A stretch of DNA of 64,000 nt from contig JAJRPJ010000010.1 of NCBI GenBank assembly GCA_024280835.1, forward strand, positions 434,001-498,000, in the 5' to 3' direction. The stretch comes from Candidatus Zixiibacteriota bacterium (GTDB lineage Bacteria; Zixibacteria; MSB-5A5; GN15; JACZUZ01). The notes under the pieces are model-generated. The model did not search any database, was not told where the DNA came from, and worked only from the letters and a program-made list of their open reading frames with translations. Position numbers and translations under genes: made by a program. Below, piece after piece: positions 57,238-64,000 of this stretch (the first letter of the stretch is position 1; each line of letters begins with the position of its first letter).

Positions 57238-59913
57238 GTGGGGCTAACGGTTGGACAAAAACTTGGTCCGTATGAGATAGAATCTCCTGCGGGCGCTGGC
57301 GGTATGGGTGAGGTCTATAAGGCCCGTGACACTCGGCTTGATAGAACTGTAGCTATAAAAGTTTTGCCCGAGAAAACTGCGCAGGATCCAAGTCTTCGCG
57401 CAAGGTTTGAACGCGAAGCCAAAGCCATTTCCAGCTTAAATCACCCCCACATTTGCACTCTGCACGATATCGGTCACGAAAATGGTATCGACTATCTGGT
57501 TATGGAATACATCGAAGGCGAAACTCTCTCTGATCGATTGAAGCGCGGACCGATGGACATCCCAGAGGCCCTCGGAATCGCTATCGAAGCTGCCGATGCG
57601 CTAGATTCGGCGCATCGCCAAGGCCTGATTCACCGCGACCTCAAACCTGGCAACATCATGCTCACCAAAGACGGAGCCAAGTTGTTGGACTTCGGTCTCG
57701 CTAAAACTCAAGTAGGCCTCGGTGGTGACGCCAGTCTTTCTGCAATTACACAAACAACCCCATTGACTGGCGCGGGAACACTAATCGGCACTATTCAATA
57801 CATGGCCCCCGAGCAGCTAGAGGGTAGTGAAGCCGAAAAACGCAGTGACATTTTCGCCTTCGGTGTGGTTCTCTATGAAATGATTGCTGGTCAACCAGCC
57901 TTTGCTGGCAAAAGCCAAGCCAGTCTGATAGCCGCAATAATAGAGCGCACACCAACTCCAATCGCAACCCTGAAGCCGCTGGCGCCTCCAGGGCTAGACC
58001 GTCTAATCCAAAAATGCCTAGCCAAAGACCCTGATGCGCGCTGGCAGTCAATCCGCGATCTCGCCGATGAACTACGCTGGATAGCCCAGTCCGGCTCCCA
58101 AGCGGGAATATCAGCTCCGCTCTCTGCAAAGAGGAAGTTTCGTTTTCGCCTGGCATGGGCTGTTGCGACGCTGGCCTTGTTATCCACCGGAATACTAGCA
58201 TTTGTAATGTTTACCCAGCCAGAAGCGCCAGATAGAGTCAGGCGTTTCAGTGTTACTCCTCAGCCAGGATTAGAGGATATGTCTTGGCCGTTCATATCGC
58301 CTGATGGAAGGCAATTGGCTTTTTTGGGAATTGACACAATTGGAGTCCGTTCAATCTGGATACGGTCACTTAATTCACTGGAGTCTCACAGGCTACCTGG
58401 CACAGAGGGGGCGGGACGTCCGTTTTGGTCACCCGATAGCCGCTATTTGGGATTCAATCAGAACTCCAAGCAAATCAAGAAAATACTAGTTTCTGGCGGA
58501 CCTGCACAGCTTGTTGGTGAACTAAATGGGGTGGCAGATGGTACATGGGGCTCTGCGGGTGAAATGCTCTTTGACAATGGCATGGGAGACACCTTATTTC
58601 AAATCTCAGCGTCTGGTGGGGTTTGTCGTCCGGCGCCGGGGCTCTATGAGACTGGCGCCAGTCATAGTCGCTATGGCTGGCCTTGGTTTCTCCCTGATGG
58701 TAAGAGTTTTCTCTTTCTCAATATGGGGGATACAGCAGGGGGCGGAAGTTCGGGAGGTAGTTATGGTTTGATGGTTGGCTCTATCGAATCTGGTGAAGTG
58801 CGGCGCCTGACGGCGACAGATTCTAGGGTCGCATATTCCAGAGATGGCTATTTGCTCTATGTGCTAGATAATGTTCTCCTAGCCCAAGAGTTTGATGAGC
58901 ATAGTTGGGAGCTCTTGAGCGAGCCGATTCCAATTGCTGAAAATGTTCCAGTACAAGTGAGTAATGGTCGGGCGGGGTTTAGTGTCTCTGATGAAGGAAC
59001 TTTAGTTTTTGATCAGGACGCATCGGGGAGTCTCTCTGAGCTATATTGGGTTGATAGGAACGGTAGAGTCATTGAGAAAATTGGTGAGGCAAGTGAATTC
59101 AAAGACATAGCGCTTTCTCCAGATGAAAACTCAGTCGCCTATGCTTTAGGTAATGCCAATGATAAAACAAGGAACATATATATTCATGACCTTAACCGTG
59201 GTATTTCATCCAGACTGACTTTTGGTGGAGGGTTGGCATATAATCCATTGTGGTCTGGAGACAGTAAGAAGATTTGCTATACGTATGGGTCGATTCAATC
59301 ATTTACGGTTTGGTCAAAGCCTGCCGATGGATCGGCTTCAGCAGTTGCATTGTTTGATTCAACATCAAGTCGTGGACTTCTTAATGACATCTCAAAAGAT
59401 GGAAACGTCTTGGCTTATGTATCAGTTTCACCTCGGATCAGTGTTGTATTACATTTTCTTGATGATGTGGATTCGTCAATAGCTGTAGCAGACAATGAAT
59501 TCTGGGAATATGGTATTAAGATTTCGCCCAATGGGCGTTTTGTGGCCTACACCTCAATGGAGTCTGGACGAGGCGAGATTTATATCCGTCAAGTCGATGG
59601 TTCCGGTGGCAAATGGCAGGTTTCCAAAGACGCTGGGGAACAACCTTTGTGGAGAGCAGATGGCAAGGAGTTTTATTATCTTGCTGGTGGTAGAAAGCTG
59701 ATGGCGGTAAAAGTTGATATTGAGAATAATCTAGTCATTGGGAAGGCAGTGGAGCTCTTCGAGAAAGATTTCTTGACCGGATTCCTTATAAGTAGCGCAT
59801 ATCAGCCTAGTTCTGATGGTCAGAAATTCTTGGTGAATCTGCAGGTCGGAAAGAACGAGGAGCGAGGCTTTGTTGTGGTTCAGGACTGGTACAAAGAGTT
59901 GCTCAAAAAATAG
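57238..59913 (+). CDS. Membrane Ser/Thr protein kinase with TolB-like WD40 propeller
   Basis: About 891 residues from GTG 57238, which has AGGTGG (57228-57233) before it and gives the usual kinase N-terminus (GQKLGPYEI). A GTG at 57196 is possible but adds 14 unusual residues. Kinase motifs: AGGMGEVYKA (Gly loop), AIKVLPEK (Lys), LIHRDLKPGNIML (catalytic loop) and LLDFGLAKT (DFG). A transmembrane helix (FRLAWAVATLALLSTGILAFVMF, in two parts) follows near residues 310-330. The C-terminal half has PD40/WD40 repeats (FISPDGRQLAFLG; ALSPDENSVAYALG; ISPNGRFVAYTS). The domain order is common in large FCB and Acidobacteria genomes. Confidence 0.93.
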   Translation: MGLTVGQKLGPYEIESPAGAGGMGEVYKARDTRLDRTVAIKVLPEKTAQDPSLRARFEREAKAISSLNHPHICTLHDIGHENGIDYLVMEYIEGETLSDRLKRGPMDIPEALGIAIEAADALDSAHRQGLIHRDLKPGNIMLTKDGAKLLDFGLAKTQVGLGGDASLSAITQTTPLTGAGTLIGTIQYMAPEQLEGSEAEKRSDIFAFGVVLYEMIAGQPAFAGKSQASLIAAIIERTPTPIATLKPLAPPGLDRLIQKCLAKDPDARWQSIRDLADELRWIAQSGSQAGISAPLSAKRKFRFRLAWAVATLALLSTGILAFVMFTQPEAPDRVRRFSVTPQPGLEDMSWPFISPDGRQLAFLGIDTIGVRSIWIRSLNSLESHRLPGTEGAGRPFWSPDSRYLGFNQNSKQIKKILVSGGPAQLVGELNGVADGTWGSAGEMLFDNGMGDTLFQISASGGVCRPAPGLYETGASHSRYGWPWFLPDGKSFLFLNMGDTAGGGSSGGSYGLMVGSIESGEVRRLTATDSRVAYSRDGYLLYVLDNVLLAQEFDEHSWELLSEPIPIAENVPVQVSNGRAGFSVSDEGTLVFDQDASGSLSELYWVDRNGRVIEKIGEASEFKDIALSPDENSVAYALGNANDKTRNIYIHDLNRGISSRLTFGGGLAYNPLWSGDSKKICYTYGSIQSFTVWSKPADGSASAVALFDSTSSRGLLNDISKDGNVLAYVSVSPRISVVLHFLDDVDSSIAVADNEFWEYGIKISPNGRFVAYTSMESGRGEIYIRQVDGSGGKWQVSKDAGEQPLWRADGKEFYYLAGGRKLMAVKVDIENNLVIGKAVELFEKDFLTGFLISSAYQPSSDGQKFLVNLQVGKNEERGFVVVQDWYKELLKK

Positions 59914-60047
59914 CGGTCTTCACATTTTTCTAGTAAAACTCCATACCTCAATTTCTATTTTCTTCGGATTTTCCGTGATTTGCCGAATCTCCTAACTTCC
60001 GTATATTGCTCCCGAGAGCGGGTGGCAAACTTCAACGGGAAGAATTC

Positions 60048-61334
60048 GTGCACATGAGTCTAAAATCAAAAATCATTATTGGCGTAATCGTACTGGCTGG
60101 CGCCAGTGTTCTGTTTTTCAAGTATGGAACCAACGCCTCAACTGGCTATGACAGCGCAGGCGGAGAAACTCGCTACAAAGAATACATCGTTCGTCGCGGA
60201 ATGTTCAAAATCGATGTCTCAGCCACAGGCTTGGTCAAACCCATCGACCGCGTCGAAATTAAGTCCAAAGCCAGCGGCAGAATTGATTTTCTGCCAATTG
60301 AAGAAGGCGATATTGTCCGCAAAAATGACATTATCTGCCGTCTCGACAAGACCGATGTCCAAGCCGACTTCGACCAACGTCGCGCAGACCTTGACATCGC
60401 CGAAGCCGAACTAAAACAAGCCGAAAACAATTTTGCACGCCGTCAGAAATTGTTTGAGAAAAAATTGATTTCTCGGGAAGAACTCGATAATAGTGACCTC
60501 TCAGTTGCTCAGGCCAAAGGCAAACTAGTCCGCTCTCGTGTCGCTCTCGACCAAGCTCAGGTGCGTCTCGACGAAACTGAAGTCCGTTCACCGCTCGATG
60601 GTATCATGCTCAAAAAATTTGTCGAAGTCGGGCAAATCATCTCTTCTGGAATCAATAATGTCAGTGGTGGAACCGCAATAGCCGCTCTGGCGAATATGAG
60701 CCGTGTTCATATCGAAGCGGGAATCGATGAAATAGATGTCGGTAAAGTCCGCATCGGACAAGAAGCCCGCGTAGTCGCCGAGGCCTATCCACACAAGAAA
60801 TTCAGCGGACAAATCATCCGCATAGCTCCAGAAGCCACACTCTCGCAAAATGTCACCCAGTTCAATGTGATTGTCGAAGTCGAAAATGAAAGCGGCCTAC
60901 TAAAGTCAGGTATGAACGCTTCAGTCGAGATTACTATCATAGAAGAAAACGACATGCTACTGGCGCCAATGCTCGCTCTGAACTCGTCGTCTGGCCGCCC
61001 ACAAGCACGCGGTGAGCGCAATTCACGGCATGTCCTAGTCAAAGAAAACGGTGAGTTCGTCGAACGAGAAATAAAAGTCGGTCGCTCAGATTTCAAAGAT
61101 GCAATCGTAATCTCGGGATTACAAGAAGGTGACACTATTGGTGTCGCCATGCGCTCTCGACTCAAAGACGCCAACGATCGCCTTGAGCAACGCATCAAGA
61201 AATCACGCAGTTTTGGGGCTAACACATCAAAATCTTCAAAATCATCGAAGTCGTCAAAACCTTCGAAAACATCTAAACCATCCAAAAAACCATCCAAGAA
61301 ATCCTCCAAAGCAAAGCAGGGGGCAGGTAAGTAG
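60048..61334 (+). CDS. HlyD/RND-type periplasmic efflux adaptor with Lys/Ser-rich tail
   Basis: About 428 residues. GTG 60048 has GGGAAG five bases upstream; ATG 60054 is also possible. A membrane anchor (IIIGVIVLAGASVLFF) is followed by an adaptor layout: lipoyl/barrel-sandwich halves (VEIKSKASGRIDFLPIEEGD; EVRSPLDGIMLKKFVEVGQ), a coiled hairpin between them (AELKQAENNFARRQKLFEKK) and beta-barrel parts (VRIGQEARVVAEAYPHKKF). The last 35 residues are a run of Ser-Lys, Pro-Lys and Thr-Lys repeats, which adaptors normally lack. The permease gene follows after 19 bases. Confidence 0.9.
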   Translation: MHMSLKSKIIIGVIVLAGASVLFFKYGTNASTGYDSAGGETRYKEYIVRRGMFKIDVSATGLVKPIDRVEIKSKASGRIDFLPIEEGDIVRKNDIICRLDKTDVQADFDQRRADLDIAEAELKQAENNFARRQKLFEKKLISREELDNSDLSVAQAKGKLVRSRVALDQAQVRLDETEVRSPLDGIMLKKFVEVGQIISSGINNVSGGTAIAALANMSRVHIEAGIDEIDVGKVRIGQEARVVAEAYPHKKFSGQIIRIAPEATLSQNVTQFNVIVEVENESGLLKSGMNASVEITIIEENDMLLAPMLALNSSSGRPQARGERNSRHVLVKENGEFVEREIKVGRSDFKDAIVISGLQEGDTIGVAMRSRLKDANDRLEQRIKKSRSFGANTSKSSKSSKSSKPSKTSKPSKKPSKKSSKAKQGAGK

Positions 61335-61353
61335 TCTACTTACCTGAAAGTCT

Positions 61354-62553
61354 ATGGCTCTACTTGAAAACATCGGACAAGCAACACAAAGTCTTGTCAG
61401 TAATCCACTACGCTCAATTCTAACTTTGATTGGTATCGCGGTTGGTATTAGCGCCGTGTTGTATGTCGTAATTCTCGGCGAACTGACACAACGTCGCATC
61501 AACGAACGTATGGAGTCACTAGGCGTTAATGTTCTCTCTATCCGCCCTGGCGCTTCCTATATGCACGGTGTCCACACAGGGGGCAGTGTCGTCAATCTTT
61601 CATGGGACGATGCCAGAGAAATCGATTCCGTTTCAACTGTTGTCACTGCCACCGTTCCAATTTATTCTTCAAATGGAATGACAAAATACCGCGACAAGAA
61701 CTGGAGCACACGCATAACAGGCACAACCCCAGATTACAGTCAAGTAGACAATAGTAAGCCAGTTGTCGGAAGGTTTTTCAACGAAATCGAAATGCGAGAA
61801 CGCGCCCAAGTCTGCGTCCTCGGGGCCACAGTCAAGGATGAACTCTTCGCCGAAGAATCAGCTCTAGACAAAACAATTTCCGTCAAATTCAAACGCTTCA
61901 AAGTCATAGGTGTCCTCGAATCAAAGGGCGAAAGCTGGTTCAATCCTGACAACCAAATTTTTATCCCTCTCACCACCGCTCAAGAACGCATGGCGGGTAA
62001 GGATTATCTCAGCTCAATACTCGCCCAACTAAGCGCCTCAGATGACTACGAAGAAGCGCTCTTCGATATCGAATCAACCTTACGCCGCAATCATCGTCTA
62101 AGAGACGACCAAGCCAATGACTTCCGCGTGCGCCGCCAAGACTTCTATCTCTCAACAATTCAAGACACAAACAAAGAGCTCGCTGAATTTATCATCCTCA
62201 TTGCCTTGATCTCCCTGGTAGTCGGAGGAATCGGAATCGCCAATATGATGTTAGTCTCTGTCACTGAGCGCACCAGAGAAATTGGAATCCGACGAGCAGT
62301 TGGCGCCAATCGGTTGATGATAATGATTCAATTTTTAGTGGAAGCTATCACACTCGGTTTTGCAGGGGGGCTGATAGGAGTCGCTGGCGGCATGGCCATC
62401 AATGTGATTGTAGTTGGCGACGATATGATTATGCCGTGGTTTTGGATGTTCAATTCTGTGCTGATTTGCATGGCCATAGGAATTATTGCTGGCATGTATC
62501 CCGCCTTTCGCGCGGCGAATGTAGATGTAATTGAAGCCCTGCATCATGAGTGA
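61354..62553 (+). CDS. MacB-type ABC transporter permease (FtsX family)
   Basis: 399 residues. An N-terminal membrane helix (LRSILTLIGIAVGISAVLYV) is followed by a periplasmic MacB_PCD domain of about 200 residues (NVLSIRPGASYMHG; TGTTPDYSQVDNSKPVVGRF), then three membrane helices with the FtsX motif (GGIGIANMMLVSVTERTREI; GIRRAVGANR). It lacks the ATPase domain. In standard efflux loci an ATPase gene sits beside adaptor and permease, but none is between 60 and 64 kb; the partner must be encoded elsewhere. Confidence 0.92.
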   Translation: MALLENIGQATQSLVSNPLRSILTLIGIAVGISAVLYVVILGELTQRRINERMESLGVNVLSIRPGASYMHGVHTGGSVVNLSWDDAREIDSVSTVVTATVPIYSSNGMTKYRDKNWSTRITGTTPDYSQVDNSKPVVGRFFNEIEMRERAQVCVLGATVKDELFAEESALDKTISVKFKRFKVIGVLESKGESWFNPDNQIFIPLTTAQERMAGKDYLSSILAQLSASDDYEEALFDIESTLRRNHRLRDDQANDFRVRRQDFYLSTIQDTNKELAEFIILIALISLVVGGIGIANMMLVSVTERTREIGIRRAVGANRLMIMIQFLVEAITLGFAGGLIGVAGGMAINVIVVGDDMIMPWFWMFNSVLICMAIGIIAGMYPAFRAANVDVIEALHHE

Positions 62554-62570
62554 CACTTGTCAGTGTTACT
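62549..62570 (+). terminator. Hairpin across the permease stop codon
   Basis: AGTGACACT and AGTGTTACT form a 9-bp stem with one G-T pair and a 4-nt loop (TGTC). It includes the TGA stop. No T-run follows. Confidence 0.35.
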
Positions 62571-62626
62571 ACAAATCATTATCTTAAGTAGGCATTGACA
62601 GGGATTCGTCCTCTAAGGAAAGTAAC

Positions 62627-64000
62627 TTGAATATGAGTGTTGAAATGGCTGATAAGGTGGCAAATAATATGACTGAGACTGCAGAGCAAATGAATAGCAA
62701 GTCCTCGCTCGGAAAGTTACAAGGCCTAATATACGGAAGTGACATAAAGACACCTTTGCTCGACGGTACTCTCGCGCCTTATATCAATCTGGACAATGCC
62801 GCTAGCACACCACCTATGCTCAGTGTCGTCAATCGCATACAAGAGTTCCTGCCTTTTTATTCCAGCGTCCACAGAGGAACTGGCTTCAAGTCCCGCCTAA
62901 GTACTGTCGCCTATGACGAAGCGCACGAAATAGTGGCAGAGTTTGTCGGCGCCGATACCGAAACGAACACTGTCATCTTTGGCAAGAACACTACTGAAGC
63001 CATCAACAAACTCTCTTACCGCTTCCCACTAGGGCCAGGCTCTGTAATTATCACCACCCAAATGGAACACCACTCCAATGACTTGCCTTGGCGTAATCAA
63101 GCAAAAGTCGTGCATATCAAAGTCACACCTGAGGGCCGCCTTGATGAAGCTGATTTCGACAAGCAACTCGCCAAGCACAAAGGCAAAATCGCTCTAGTCG
63201 CTGTCTCCGCAGCATCGAATGTCACAGGCTTTGTCCAACCAATACATAGACTGGCGCGTAAAACTCATGAAATCGGAGCAAAAATATTTGTCGATGCCGC
63301 CCAGTTTGTTGCGCATAGAAAACTAGACATGCTCCCTGATGATCACCCAGAACACTTAGACTTTGTGGTTCTTTCAGCACACAAAATGTACGCCCCTTTT
63401 GGCACAGGCGCCTTAATCGGCCCGAAAGCGGTCTTTCTCGAAAGCGCTCCTGAATACCGAGGCGGTGGAACTGTCAATATTGTCACCGAGACTGATGTCT
63501 ACTGGGGTGACACACCAGACCGTGACGAAGCGGGAAGTCCCAATGTTGTTGGCGCAGTCGCCTTGGCCGCCGCCATCAAAACGCTGACAGAACTCGGTAT
63601 GGACAATGTCGCCGCTCATGAAGAAGAATTGATTGTCTATTCTCTCAAGAAAATGAATACTATGTCTGGTGTGACGATCTATGGTGAATCAGACCCCACG
63701 CGAGCAAATGAGAAAGTTGGCGTGATTCCGTTCAACCTCGATAACGTCCCACACTTCCTAACTGCCGCAATCCTCGGCTACGAAGGCGGAATTGGCGTGC
63801 GCAGTGGTTGCTTTTGCGCGCATCCGTATGTTGTCCATTTGCTAAACATCGATGACGGCGCACAGCAGTCATGGCAGGAGCGGATGCTTTCAGGTGATAA
63901 GAGCGACATGCCTGGAATGGTGCGCGCAAGTTTCGGTTGCTACAACACTACCGATGACATCGATAAACTCATCGACATGTTAGTCCGCATCCAACGCAAA
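62627..64000 (+). CDS. Class V aminotransferase-fold PLP enzyme (cysteine desulfurase/selenocysteine lyase-like), 3' partial
   Basis: The frame is open for 458 codons to the end of the window without a stop. TTG 62627 with AAGGAA (62615-62620) is the best start; ATG 62633 is next. Motifs of the class V fold: YINLDNAASTPPMLSVV near residue 47, EHHSNDLPWRNQ near residue 147, VDAAQFVAHRKLD near residue 223, the PLP lysine in SAHKMYAPFGTGAL near residue 252, and GVRSGCFCAHPYV near residue 391 with candidate active Cys. The spacing fits SufS/CsdA-type relatives. With a Sec system in the genome, a selenocysteine lyase role is possible but not shown. Confidence 0.88.
   Translation, partial: MNMSVEMADKVANNMTETAEQMNSKSSLGKLQGLIYGSDIKTPLLDGTLAPYINLDNAASTPPMLSVVNRIQEFLPFYSSVHRGTGFKSRLSTVAYDEAHEIVAEFVGADTETNTVIFGKNTTEAINKLSYRFPLGPGSVIITTQMEHHSNDLPWRNQAKVVHIKVTPEGRLDEADFDKQLAKHKGKIALVAVSAASNVTGFVQPIHRLARKTHEIGAKIFVDAAQFVAHRKLDMLPDDHPEHLDFVVLSAHKMYAPFGTGALIGPKAVFLESAPEYRGGGTVNIVTETDVYWGDTPDRDEAGSPNVVGAVALAAAIKTLTELGMDNVAAHEEELIVYSLKKMNTMSGVTIYGESDPTRANEKVGVIPFNLDNVPHFLTAAILGYEGGIGVRSGCFCAHPYVVHLLNIDDGAQQSWQERMLSGDKSDMPGMVRASFGCYNTTDDIDKLIDMLVRIQRK

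Noticed and set aside
60785-61309. 174-residue minus-strand frame rich in Asp and Phe
   Set aside because: It mirrors the Ser/Lys repeats of the efflux adaptor and has no start signal.

Overview
This is one contiguous, gene-dense bacterial chromosome fragment of moderate GC. It carries about 43 protein genes, one tRNA gene and no recognisable phage, insertion sequence or CRISPR array. The gene set points to an uncultivated lineage of the Fibrobacteres-Chlorobi-Bacteroidetes (FCB) superphylum outside Bacteroidetes proper, such as candidate phylum Zixibacteria or a relative. The reasons are a gingipain-type PorU and a PorV-like barrel, a 2129-residue SprA, secreted proteins ending in type IX-like sorting domains, a full Bat (aerotolerance) locus, bacillithiol biosynthesis, and selenocysteine machinery. 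The phylum is an inference from gene content; no ribosomal RNA is present to confirm it.

Layout. (1) 1-12 kb: secretion and surface block with PorU (5' end outside the window), a PorV-like barrel split by an inserted beta-propeller, a secreted M6 metalloprotease, and two tandem DUF5683 envelope proteins. (2) 12-14 kb: an NHL-repeat lipoprotein and a UbiA-type prenyltransferase. (3) 14-24 kb: an expanded Bat locus with MoxR, DUF58, two VWA proteins, BatC and BatE TPR proteins and three BatD-like proteins. (4) 24-26 kb: a YbhN/AglD-type membrane protein overlapping CorA. (5) 26-31 kb: bshC-bshA-bshB1 for bacillithiol, then a DinB-family protein and a DUF899 thioredoxin-like protein that may use this thiol. 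(6) 31.4-32.2 kb: a lipoprotein ending at a strong terminator. (7) 32-37 kb, minus strand: ddl, dedA, ispF, ispD, queA and ruvB, tightly packed. (8) 37.3-37.7 kb: palindromic repeat elements and the selenocysteine tRNA gene (selC). (9) 37.7-49.7 kb: a membrane protein of unknown function, recG, a DUF1844 gene, murB, sprA and an M28-family lipoprotein. (10) 49.7-53.2 kb: selA and selB. (11) 53-57 kb: an amidohydrolase, then an NfeD-slipin pair. (12) 57-64 kb: a Ser/Thr kinase with a TolB-like propeller, an efflux adaptor and a MacB-type permease without an ATPase, and a class V aminotransferase whose 3' end lies outside the window.

How it fits together. SprA, PorU and PorV are the outer-membrane core of type IX secretion. 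PorU and the M6 protease in this window both end in domains of the sort that system recognises. selC, selA and selB give three of the four usual Sec genes (selD is not here), so UGA is very probably decoded as selenocysteine somewhere in the genome, although no gene here shows a convincing in-frame UGA. Unusual points are the propeller inserted in the PorV barrel, the irregular acceptor helix of tRNA-Sec, palindromic repeats beside selC, short tandem repeats at one gene start and one gene end, and the bacillithiol cluster with its possible user genes.
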